Of a DNA stretch of 64,000 nt, positions 17,725 through 25,415 are shown in pieces. The notes under the pieces were generated by a model that was given only the letters and a program-made list of their open reading frames with translations, searched no databases and was not told the DNA's origin. Each line of letters begins with the position of its first letter. Position 1 is the first letter of the stretch. The DNA comes from Paenalcaligenes sp021793095 (GTDB taxonomy: Bacteria > Pseudomonadota > Gammaproteobacteria > Burkholderiales > Burkholderiaceae_B). The position numbers were made by a program, and so were the translations under genes. The stretch lies in assembly GCA_027317645.1 (NCBI GenBank), contig DAHVQS010000006.1, positions 9,415 through 73,414 on the forward strand, in the 5' to 3' direction.

Positions 17725-18393
17725 ATGGACTATCCAGCCCTTGAACTCATTGATTTTCACGCCTGGCAACAACAAGGCCCAGGCACCCTCATACAGGGCC
17801 TCAATGTTCGGATTGCCCAAGGTGAGACTTTTGCCTTTTTGAGCCGCAGCGCATCGGCGCGACAGCTACTGGTCGATAGCCTGATCGGTCGTCATCCGCA
17901 CAAACATGGCTCGATACGCATCCTCAATAACGAAACCAGCCACCTCGACGAAGAGGCAGTCTGTCGCTATGGGATGATCCACTGTGATCCTGACCAAGGC
18001 ATCGTGCCGCATTTAAACTGCCAAGAAAATCTGTTACTGCCCCCCTTGGGCCCAAATCTAATTGGCGGCGGTTTGCCTTTGCTGGAAATATTTTTGCTTT
18101 TTCCGAGGCTTAAAAAAGCGCAAAGAGCCCTGAGCAGCAGCCTGGATCCTTGTCTGCGCTTGCAGCTCAGCTGGGCACGTGCACTGCGTACCGGGGCAAA
18201 TATCATGATTTTAAAAAACCTAGGGACCTATCTAATAGGCGCCAACCTAGAGCAAACGCATGCCTTGCTGATGCAGCTCAATCAACGCAACTACACCATC
18301 ATTTTGATAGAAGAGGAAAACAGCGCACTGCTGGATTACATCCAAAACCAATACAGCATGGAGCAATGGGCGCAGGTGCCAACGCTGCGCTAA
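17725..18393 (+). CDS. Degenerate LivF-like ABC ATPase (predicted non-catalytic)
   Basis: The 222-residue frame aligns along its length with LivF-type nucleotide-binding domains: compare LLEIFLLFPRLKKAQRALSS with LADIFELFPRLHERRRQLAG in the true LivF at 18417-19253. Every nucleotide-handling motif is changed. Counting from GTG 17716, Walker A reads SRSASARQL (Lys replaced by Arg49), the signature LSGGE is missing (LDPCLRLQLSWARAL), and Walker B MLDEP is ILKNL (Asp to Lys167, Glu to Asn168). The frame is intact and AGGTG six bases before ATG 17725 gives a good start. Either a pseudoenzyme with a regulatory or scaffold role, or an old paralogue drifting without yet being broken. It converges on the LIV operon. 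Confidence 0.75.
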   Translation: MDYPALELIDFHAWQQQGPGTLIQGLNVRIAQGETFAFLSRSASARQLLVDSLIGRHPHKHGSIRILNNETSHLDEEAVCRYGMIHCDPDQGIVPHLNCQENLLLPPLGPNLIGGGLPLLEIFLLFPRLKKAQRALSSSLDPCLRLQLSWARALRTGANIMILKNLGTYLIGANLEQTHALLMQLNQRNYTIILIEEENSALLDYIQNQYSMEQWAQVPTLR

Positions 18394-18402
18394 ATGTTAG
18401 GG

Positions 18403-18442
18403 GTGCTCTGTGGGCATTAGGCGTCCTCTGTGGGCTCTTGGT
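18403..18442. repeat. Imperfect 20-bp tandem duplication at livF 3' end
   Basis: The 20-base unit at 18403-18422 is repeated at 18423-18442 with about five differences; both contain CTCTGTGGGC. It spans the livF stop codon and the gap to the convergent pseudo-ATPase, so the last residues of LivF lie in the second copy. Confidence 0.7.
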
Positions 18443-19253
18443 GCCCCAGCCCCAGATAACTTTCAATCACACGTGGATCATTGGCCAACTCGTGAGCAAT
18501 CCCCTGCAGCACTACCTCACCGGTCTCGAGCACGTAACCATAATCCGCGATCTGCAAGGCAGCGCGCGCATTCTGCTCGACCAACAAAATGGACACTCCC
18601 CGTGCACGCAACGCGACAATGGTCTGAAAAATCTCACTCACGATCAGTGGTGCCAGTCCTAAGCTGGGCTCATCGAGCATCAGCACCTGGGGTTGCGCCA
18701 TCAATGCGCGACCCAAAGCCAGCATTTGGCGCTCCCCACCCGATAAGGTGCCCGCCAACTGCCGGCGTCGCTCATGTAAACGCGGAAACAGCTCAAAAAT
18801 ATCCGCCAGCGTATCTCGCCAGCCTGAAACGCGCTGGCGATAAAGACGAAATCCTCCCAGCAATAAGTTTTCTTCAACGGTCATGCTGGCAAAGAGCTCA
18901 CGGCTCTCGGGCACCAAGCACAGCCCCTGCCCCACCCGTTGCTCTACCGACCAATCGCTGATGACCTGCTCACGATAAACCACCTCACCGCGGGCATGAC
19001 CATTGGTCGGCAAATTACCCATCATCGCATTTAACAAGGTCGACTTGCCGGCGCCGTTTGCGCCAATCACCGTCACAATTGCCCCCTGAGGCACATGCAA
19101 CTCGGGACAATCCAAAGCGGGCACAGTCCCATAATGCACATTGAGTTGACGCACTGAAATTAATGCCGGGCCCAAATCCGCCATTTGAAAATCTTGCTCG
19201 GCCTGTGTCTGATTGCTCATAGTTTTAAACCCATCAAATCCTCTATCGCTCAT
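18417..19253 (-). CDS. livF: Branched-chain amino acid ABC transporter ATPase LivF
   Basis: Cytosolic ATPase of a LIV-type high-affinity importer. Walker A GANGAGKST, Q-loop region, signature LSGGERQ and Walker B VLMLDEPSLGLAP are all intact, and the H-loop position carries VEQNA, as is usual for LivF. An N-terminal extension of about 30 residues precedes the domain. Its start overlaps the livMG stop by four bases (ATGA), which implies translational coupling. It is the last gene of the livK-livH-livMG-livF operon. Confidence 0.93.
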   Translation of the reverse strand: MSDRGFDGFKTMSNQTQAEQDFQMADLGPALISVRQLNVHYGTVPALDCPELHVPQGAIVTVIGANGAGKSTLLNAMMGNLPTNGHARGEVVYREQVISDWSVEQRVGQGLCLVPESRELFASMTVEENLLLGGFRLYRQRVSGWRDTLADIFELFPRLHERRRQLAGTLSGGERQMLALGRALMAQPQVLMLDEPSLGLAPLIVSEIFQTIVALRARGVSILLVEQNARAALQIADYGYVLETGEVVLQGIAHELANDPRVIESYLGLGHQEPTEDA

Positions 19254-21088
19254 GCGGTCTCGACCACACCCCCCAGATAGGCCTCAAGCACATCAGGGTT
19301 TGTTTGCACGCTCTGAGGGGTACCCTCGGCCAATTTGGTCCCAAAGTTCATCACCACGATGTGATCGGTTAATCCCATTACGAACTCCATATCGTGCTCG
19401 ACCAACAAAATACTCATGCCCTCACGGCTGAGCTGACGCAGCACATCTCCTAAGGCCTGTTTTTCTCGGTAGCGTAAACCAGCAGCCGGCTCATCCAGCA
19501 TCAACAAAATAGGATCGCTGGCCAATGCCCGGGCGATCTCTAAAATACGCTGTTGCCCCAAGGCCAATCGACCGGCGGGCTCGTACTGCATATCGAGCAA
19601 CCCGACCCGCTTGAGCTGGCGGCGCGCTTCGTGCAGCAAACGCTCTTCGACTTTACGTTCAGCGTGCACAAACGCCCGCATGACCCCTGCTGAGGCGCGC
19701 AAATACGCCCCCAAAGCGACGTTTTCCAGCACGGTCATATTGGGTGCCAACTGCACGTGCTGAAAGCTGCGACTGATACCCAAATGGGCGATTTGCCGCG
19801 CATTGAGGGTTTGGATGTCTTGACCCAAAAAGCGCACCTGCCCAGAGGTCCGCGGCAGCACCCCCGTAATGAGGTTAAAGCAAGTACTCTTGCCCGCCCC
19901 ATTAGGGCCGATCAAGCCCACAATCTCGCCGGCCTTGATGCGGAAACTCAAATCATTGACAGCCACCAGCCCCCCAAACTCTTTGCGCAGCTTATTGAGC
20001 TCGAGCACAGGTGTCTCGGCAGCGGGCAAACTGCGGTGCTCTAGGCCACTGGTGGTGTCCTCATCAGCAGCCGTCAGCTCGCCCAACTGCAACGCTGAAT
20101 AACGCTGCTCATTGGTCAAAGGCTTGCCCCCTAAACGTTGCCAAACGAATTCCCACCCTTGGGCTAAAAAGGACCATAAGCCCTGACTGGCATACTGCAA
20201 GATAATGATCATCAACACCCCAAACACAATCAGCTCGGCATTGACCCCATCATCTAAAAACAGAGGCAAAATATTTTGCAGCCTGTCCTTGATAATCAAA
20301 ATCACACTGGAGCCCAGCACCGCCCCCCACACGCTGGAGGCCCCACCAATCACGGCCATAAAAAGATATTCAATGCCGTAATTCAAACCAAAAGGGCTGG
20401 GGCTGACCGCGCGCTGCATGTGGGCATACAACCAACCCGACACACAGGCAAGCAAAGCGGCATAAATAAACACAATCACCTTATAGCGGGCCGTATTAAT
20501 GCCAAAAGACTCGGCCATGGCCCCCCGCTGGCGCAGAGCACGAATCGCCCGCCCGGGACGCGAATGCATCAGGTTGTAGGTCGCCCACATGGCCAGCAAT
20601 ACGGTTATCCAGATCAGATAGTAAATAGAACGCCCGCGGCCAAAAGATATGCCAAATAACTCAATCGCGGGGATGCCAGATATCCCGTCGTGTTGGCCTA
20701 AAAAGGCCAAGTTGCCAAATAAATAATAAATGGACAATGACCAAGCAATGGTCCCTAAAGGCAAATAATGCCCAGACAGGCGCATGGTCACTGCCCCGAT
20801 GATAAAGGCAAAGGCAAAGGTCAACAGTAAGGCCACTAACAAGCCAGCCCAGGGAGACCAGCCCATCTGCGTACTCAACCAGGCCGTGGCATAGGCACCA
20901 ATGCCCACAAAGGCAGCTTGGCCAAATGAGGTCAGCCCCGCTACCCCGGTCAAGACCACCAGACCTAGCACCACTAAACTGCTCAGACCAATGTAATTCA
21001 GCTGTGTAATCCAAAACTCGGGCATCCCTGACCACAAGGGCAGCACCGCTAAAATCAGCAACAGGGGCACAAAAATCCAACGTCTCAT
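19250..21088 (-). CDS. Fused LivM permease-LivG ATPase of branched-chain amino acid transporter
   Basis: A single 612-residue chain joins two subunits that are separate in E. coli. Residues 1 to about 320 are a LivM-type permease with about eight to ten hydrophobic helices and the EAA-like loop around RAIRALRQRGAMAESFGI. After a hydrophilic linker (about 320-358) comes a LivG ATPase with Walker A GPNGAGKST at 394-402, signature ALGQQ and Walker B LLMLDEPAAGL. The fusion type occurs in other betaproteobacteria and alphaproteobacteria. With livH, livF and livK it makes a full importer. The next (upstream) gene livH ends three bases before this start. Confidence 0.93.
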   Translation of the reverse strand: MRRWIFVPLLLILAVLPLWSGMPEFWITQLNYIGLSSLVVLGLVVLTGVAGLTSFGQAAFVGIGAYATAWLSTQMGWSPWAGLLVALLLTFAFAFIIGAVTMRLSGHYLPLGTIAWSLSIYYLFGNLAFLGQHDGISGIPAIELFGISFGRGRSIYYLIWITVLLAMWATYNLMHSRPGRAIRALRQRGAMAESFGINTARYKVIVFIYAALLACVSGWLYAHMQRAVSPSPFGLNYGIEYLFMAVIGGASSVWGAVLGSSVILIIKDRLQNILPLFLDDGVNAELIVFGVLMIIILQYASQGLWSFLAQGWEFVWQRLGGKPLTNEQRYSALQLGELTAADEDTTSGLEHRSLPAAETPVLELNKLRKEFGGLVAVNDLSFRIKAGEIVGLIGPNGAGKSTCFNLITGVLPRTSGQVRFLGQDIQTLNARQIAHLGISRSFQHVQLAPNMTVLENVALGAYLRASAGVMRAFVHAERKVEERLLHEARRQLKRVGLLDMQYEPAGRLALGQQRILEIARALASDPILLMLDEPAAGLRYREKQALGDVLRQLSREGMSILLVEHDMEFVMGLTDHIVVMNFGTKLAEGTPQSVQTNPDVLEAYLGGVVETA

Positions 21089-21091
21089 GAA

Positions 21092-22138
21092 TCAGTCCTC
21101 ATCATCCATGATTTGCATGCCAAAGGAACGCCACAACAACACCGGAATAATCAACGTAAATACGATGACCTCCTTGTACTGACTGGCCCAGAAAGAAGAA
21201 AACGCCTCGAGAATCCCCACAAATATGGCCCCAATGGCAGTGATGGGATAACTGGCCAACCCACCAATAATGGCCCCTACGAACCCTTTCAAACCAATCA
21301 AGAATCCAGTGTCATAGTAAATCGTAGTCACCGGCGCAATGAGCATGCCAGAAAAAGCCCCCACCGCGGCCGCCAAAAACATCGTAATGCGACCCGACAT
21401 CTCTGTACTGATACCCACCAAACGCGCCCCGCGGCGATTGACCGCTGTGGCCCGCAAGGCACGACCATATAAAGTGGCGCCAAAAAACAACCACAAGGCC
21501 CCAATCAAAATGGCACAGGCCACCAGCACAAACAGGGTTTGGGCAGACCACATCATGCCCAATACATCGACCTGCCCCTTCATAAAGGCGGGCGTGCGCC
21601 ACCCCTCGGCACCAAAAAACACCAGCCCCAGCCCCGTCAGAGCAAAGTGCAACGCCACCGAGGTGATGAGCAATACCAGCACACTGGCCTCTGCCAAGGG
21701 CTGATAAACTAATTTATACAGCATGGGGCCAAGCGGAATAACCACCGCCAATGAATACAACACTGACACTGCCAATGGCAGCTCTTTGCCCATCACCCAT
21801 GGGCTGATCAGTATCAGCGCGACGGGCCAAGCCACCGACCAAAGCAGTGCCCATGCAATGCGCACCCCTTTACGCTCGGCAGTGTATTTAACGATGTGGT
21901 AAATGTCTTTGATCGCCACGATGACCCCTACAATCAGTAGCAGCCAAAGCGTGCCTGGCGTACGCCCATTAATAATAAAAGCTAGGGTCAGCGCGCCAAA
22001 GGTGACAAACTCCCCTTGGGGAATAAAAATAATGCGCGTGACGGCAAAAACCATCACCAAAGCCAGCCCCAACAGCGCGTAAATTGCACCATTGAGCAAG
22101 CCATCTTGTAATAAAATCAGTAATACGGTGGCATCCAT
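21092..22138 (-). CDS. livH: Branched-chain amino acid ABC transporter permease LivH
   Basis: Inner-membrane permease that pairs with the LivM half of the fusion. It shows the LivH start (LLQDGLLNGAIYALLGLALVMVFAVT) and the C-terminal GLKGFVGAIIGGLASYP region conserved in the family. At 348 residues it is about 40-50 longer than standard LivH; the extra part is a hydrophobic insert after about residue 60 (LWLLLIVGVIVAIKDIYHIV and the following helix). The same long form occurs with LivMG fusions in relatives. No broken motif is seen. Confidence 0.92.
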   Translation of the reverse strand: MDATVLLILLQDGLLNGAIYALLGLALVMVFAVTRIIFIPQGEFVTFGALTLAFIINGRTPGTLWLLLIVGVIVAIKDIYHIVKYTAERKGVRIAWALLWSVAWPVALILISPWVMGKELPLAVSVLYSLAVVIPLGPMLYKLVYQPLAEASVLVLLITSVALHFALTGLGLVFFGAEGWRTPAFMKGQVDVLGMMWSAQTLFVLVACAILIGALWLFFGATLYGRALRATAVNRRGARLVGISTEMSGRITMFLAAAVGAFSGMLIAPVTTIYYDTGFLIGLKGFVGAIIGGLASYPITAIGAIFVGILEAFSSFWASQYKEVIVFTLIIPVLLWRSFGMQIMDDED

Positions 22139-22252
22139 GAATAATCAGATCCAAGCACGAAACAAGCAAAAAGGCGCAGTGCCAGCGCACCGCGCCTCCA
22201 GGCTACAAGGCGCTAATACGCCCATGGTCATCTCTATTTGGCTAACAGTGAA

Positions 22253-23431
22253 CTAATAGGTAGCCAACTCAGGACGATATTTCCAAGCCTCGTCAACCAC
22301 CTCAACCATGACGCGGGCCCGCTCATCCAGACCAGAGTGGTCATCAGAGCTCATGTTGAATACCCCTTGGGATGCTGCTAAATCAGAGGTGTTTTCGATG
22401 GCCTCACGCAGCGCATGACGAAACTCGTTCGTGCCCGGCTCTGCACCAGACTCTAAAGCGGCTGGGATGGCATTGGCAATGATCAAACCGGCATCCCACA
22501 AGTGCCCACCAAAGGTATTAATGGTGCCCTCGCCATATTTATCCTCGTACAAAGCCTTGTACTCAAGTGCTGACTCTTTGACCGGGTGATCATCCTCGAG
22601 CTGATCGGCCACCAATAAGGGCCCAGCTGGCAAAATCATGCCATTACAGTCCGCACCGCATACCCGCAGGACATCGCTATTTGCCGCACCGTGCGTCTGA
22701 TAAATATAGCCCTCGTAACCACGGTTGACTAACTCGGACTGAGGCAATGCCACCGGAGTCCCAGAGGCGGCAATCAGTACGCCATCAGGATTGGTAGACA
22801 AGATTTTCAAAATCTGCCCCGTCACCGAAGTATCATTGCGGTTGTAGCGCTCGGAAGCCAACACCTCGATGCCTTTTTCATTGGCTGCCTTGGTCATTTC
22901 CTCTAGCCAACCATCCCCATAAGCATCATTAAAACCAATCACCGCCAAGGTCTCTACCCCTTGGGATTCCATGGTGTCTGCCAGTGCACTGGCCATCAGC
23001 TCATCGTTTTGAGGGGTCTTGTATGACCAAATACGCGGGCCATCGACAGGCTCAACAATGCGCGCATTGGCGGCCACACTGATCATGGGGGTCTCGGTTT
23101 CCTCAGCCACATCAAGCATGGCCAACGAACCAGGCGTCGCCGAGGTGCCAATCACCACATCGACCCCGTCCTCACTGACCAGTTTGCGCATATTACGCAC
23201 TGCCTGCGTGGTATCGGTCGCATCATCCAAAACGATGTACTCAACAGTCTGGCCTGCAATTTCTGTCGGCAGCAAACTGACTGTATTACGTTCGGGAATC
23301 CCCAAGGACGCGGCCGGACCTGTTGAGGATACCGTCACCCCCACCTTTATCTGTGCCTGAGCTAGTAAAGGCATGCTCAAGGCAATAGCGCCTGCTAAAA
23401 GAGTCTTTTTAAATAACCCAAAAGGCCGCAT
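22253..23431 (-). CDS. livK: Periplasmic amino acid-binding protein of LIV transporter
   Basis: Substrate-binding subunit (Peripla_BP_6/LIV family) of the operon below it. From ATG 23431 it has a Sec signal peptide ending near MPLLAQAQ, then the mature start IKVGVTVSSTGPAASLG, the VVIGTSATPGSLA ligand loop and AVIGFNDAYGDGW. I chose 23431 (392 residues) over 23458 because GGGAG lies seven bases upstream and the signal peptide then starts MRPFGLFKK. The palindrome GTTATTAATAAC lies just upstream. The ligand could be a branched-chain amino acid or a related small acid. Confidence 0.92.
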   Translation of the reverse strand: MRPFGLFKKTLLAGAIALSMPLLAQAQIKVGVTVSSTGPAASLGIPERNTVSLLPTEIAGQTVEYIVLDDATDTTQAVRNMRKLVSEDGVDVVIGTSATPGSLAMLDVAEETETPMISVAANARIVEPVDGPRIWSYKTPQNDELMASALADTMESQGVETLAVIGFNDAYGDGWLEEMTKAANEKGIEVLASERYNRNDTSVTGQILKILSTNPDGVLIAASGTPVALPQSELVNRGYEGYIYQTHGAANSDVLRVCGADCNGMILPAGPLLVADQLEDDHPVKESALEYKALYEDKYGEGTINTFGGHLWDAGLIIANAIPAALESGAEPGTNEFRHALREAIENTSDLAASQGVFNMSSDDHSGLDERARVMVEVVDEAWKYRPELATY

Positions 23432-23444
23432 AACAGATCTCCCA

Positions 23445-23456
23445 GTTATTAATAAC
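23445..23456. promoter_or_regulatory. 12-bp perfect palindrome upstream of livK
   Basis: GTTATTAATAAC lies 14 bases before the livK start, directly before its ribosome site on the minus strand. It may be an operator or just AT-rich leader. Confidence 0.3.
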
Positions 23457-23554
23457 AAAATACATATACTTGCGGCCTGTATTATGCCCCACAGCGCGCT
23501 CAGCGTCTTTAGGTGCTTACCCGTGTTATGGTCTCGACTGAGTGTGATTTCGTT

Positions 23555-23560
23555 TACAAT
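23555..23560 (+). promoter_or_regulatory. Possible -10 element for yciB
   Basis: TACAAT with a weak -35 candidate (TCGACT, 15 bases upstream) lies about 32 bases before the yciB start. Supported only by matching the consensus. Confidence 0.28.
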
Positions 23561-23591
23561 GCATGGTTGCCAAACATCTTTTTAGCCCGCT

Positions 23592-24140
23592 ATGAGAAAA
23601 CTGCTTTTTGATTTATTCCCGCTCATTTTATTCTTTTTGGCCTTTCGTGCCTTTGACCTCTATGTGGCCACCGGTGTTGCCATGGCAGCCGTCGTCGCGC
23701 AGATTTTATGGCTAAAACTACGGGCCCGCACCATCGAAACCACCCATTGGATCAATCTAGGGGTCATTGTCGTCTTCGGAACGGCGACCTTGGTCTTCCA
23801 AAATGACTCCTTTATCAAATGGAAACCCACCGTGTTGTACTGGCTTTTTGCAGGGATCCTTTTGTTCAGCCAGCTATTTCTAGGGCGCAACCTGATGATG
23901 AGCCTGATGGGGGGGCAGCTGACCCTGCCCGAGGCAGCCTGGAAAAAGCTTAATTACAGCTGGTCGGGCTTTTTTATTTTCTCCGGTGCCGCTAATTTAT
24001 TTGTTGCCTTTTCTGGGTATTTTACAGAATCACAATGGGTAAACTTTAAAGTCTTTGGCTCTTTGGTATTGTTGATTGTTTTTGTCATTGGCCAAAGCCT
24101 CTGGCTGTCACGCTACATGAAAGACGAGCCACCCGCCTGA
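23592..24140 (+). CDS. yciB: Inner membrane septation protein YciB/IspZ
   Basis: A 182-residue polytopic membrane protein with about five hydrophobic helices. It begins with the family signature MRKLLFDLFPLILFFLAF and has the conserved FGTATLVFQNDSFIKWKPTVLYW block. YciB homologues affect cell-envelope integrity and septation; the molecular activity is not known. In Alcaligenaceae it is followed by bolA and a parvulin gene, as here. It is divergent from livK. Confidence 0.94.
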   Translation: MRKLLFDLFPLILFFLAFRAFDLYVATGVAMAAVVAQILWLKLRARTIETTHWINLGVIVVFGTATLVFQNDSFIKWKPTVLYWLFAGILLFSQLFLGRNLMMSLMGGQLTLPEAAWKKLNYSWSGFFIFSGAANLFVAFSGYFTESQWVNFKVFGSLVLLIVFVIGQSLWLSRYMKDEPPA

Positions 24141-24298
24141 TTTTCAGAGCGCGTTTAGGGCACTTGAGGGGTGGGATAAATTTGCATTTATTTTTTTTAC
24201 TCTCACCCCCTTTATGTGTATTGTGTGCGTGTTACGATAAGCGGTTGAACGTCTCACACACATCTATTCATCTTTGTTAATCGATACAGAGTACCAAC

Positions 24299-24565
24299 AT
24301 GTCACAAGTCGTCGAGGAACGCATTCAACAGCTCAAAGATCGGTTGCAGGCCCTCTCACCGACCACCCTCGAGGTGATCGATGAATCGCACCATCATATT
24401 GGTCATGAGGGCGCCAAAGACGGCGCTAGCCATTTTCGGTTACGGATTGCTTCCGAGCAATTCTCCGGAAAAAACACCCTGGCCTGCCACCGCCTGATTT
24501 ATGCCGAGGTGGGTGATCTCATCCCCTTTCCCGTGCATGCTTTGGCGATCGAAATCTTGTCTTAA
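24299..24565 (+). CDS. BolA family protein
   Basis: Compact 88-residue BolA/YrbA fold with the conserved SHHHIGHEGAKDG and SHFRLRIAS...LACHRLIY segments; the invariant His of the CHR motif is present. BolA proteins pair with monothiol glutaredoxins in Fe-S trafficking and influence morphology under stress. The N terminus (VVEERIQQLKDRL) fits the BolA subfamily. It is 20 bases before the parvulin gene, so the two are probably co-transcribed. Confidence 0.93.
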   Translation: MSQVVEERIQQLKDRLQALSPTTLEVIDESHHHIGHEGAKDGASHFRLRIASEQFSGKNTLACHRLIYAEVGDLIPFPVHALAIEILS

Positions 24566-24585
24566 TTTTTTCACAAAGGATTACC

Positions 24586-25368
24586 ATGAAACGTTTAGCT
24601 GCGCTCACCCTGGCTTGCGCTTTTGCCGCACCCATCAGCGCCGAAACCATGATGACCATCAATGGTCAAGATATTTCTCAAGCAGACTTTGACAACTTTA
24701 TCGAGCTCATCATCGAACAGGGTGCGACCGACTCACCCGAGCTGCGCGAACGCGTCAAAGAAGAGCTCATCGTCCGCACTGTGGCTGTCCAAGAAGCCGA
24801 GCGTCAGGGCTTAGATAAAAACCCTGAGGTCCAACAAGAGCTCGACCTGGCCCGCCAAGGCATTTTGGTACGTGCACTGCTCGAGGACTACATCGAAGCC
24901 CACCCCATCAGCGATGAGCAGGTAGAGGCCGAATACAATAAGCTCAAAGAGCAAGGCGAGCAACAAAAGGAATACAAGGTACGCCACATCTTGGTCGAGG
25001 CTGAGGACGAGGCCAAAAAACTGTTGGCCGATATCAAAGACGGCAAGTTGAGCTTTGACGATGCCGCCAAAGAACACTCTATTGACCCTGGCAGCAAAGA
25101 AAATGGCGGTGAGTTAGGTTGGGCACCTAGCAGTAATTATGTCGCCCCCTTTGCCGAGGCAGTAGAAACTCTTGAGGTCGGCAACCTAGGTGATGCCCCC
25201 GTAGAGTCACAATTTGGTTGGCATATTATTGAGCTCCAGGACGAGCGTGCCCCTGAGTTCCCTGCCCTGGATGATGTGAAATCACAAATCACCGAGCTCC
25301 TCCGCCAAGAACAGCTCAGCGAGTTCCAAGATGAGCTTTTGGCCAAGGCCAAGGTCGAAGAGAAATAA
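24586..25368 (+). CDS. Periplasmic parvulin-type peptidyl-prolyl isomerase
   Basis: A 260-residue folding catalyst. A Sec signal peptide ends at ISAE (about residue 20), then comes a SurA/PrsA-like helical chaperone region (about 25-125) and one rotamase domain (about 130-225: VRHILVE, DPGSKENGGELGW and FGWHIIEL). Similar proteins assist folding of exported proteins. The AGGA seven bases upstream of ATG 24586 supports the start. Context yciB-bolA-ppiase is standard for the family. The convergent ligA follows. Confidence 0.92.
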   Translation: MKRLAALTLACAFAAPISAETMMTINGQDISQADFDNFIELIIEQGATDSPELRERVKEELIVRTVAVQEAERQGLDKNPEVQQELDLARQGILVRALLEDYIEAHPISDEQVEAEYNKLKEQGEQQKEYKVRHILVEAEDEAKKLLADIKDGKLSFDDAAKEHSIDPGSKENGGELGWAPSSNYVAPFAEAVETLEVGNLGDAPVESQFGWHIIELQDERAPEFPALDDVKSQITELLRQEQLSEFQDELLAKAKVEEK

Positions 25369-25383
25369 TCCCTCGACCTCTTG

Positions 25384-25398
25384 GCGAGACGGTCTCGC
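25384..25398. terminator. Stem between convergent parvulin gene and ligA
   Basis: GCGAGAC and GTCTCGC face each other around one base, which would fold as a six-bp GC-rich stem with a three-base loop. It sits in the 47-base gap between convergent stops. Neither side has a run of T, so the terminator role is tentative. Confidence 0.4.
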
Positions 25399-25415
25399 TT
25401 GATGATCTGCCCGCC

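Noticed and set aside
17725..18393. Calling the degenerate ABC ATPase a pseudogene
   Set aside because: No stop or frameshift is seen, the start is good and the fold pattern is preserved; I report it as a CDS with lost motifs instead.
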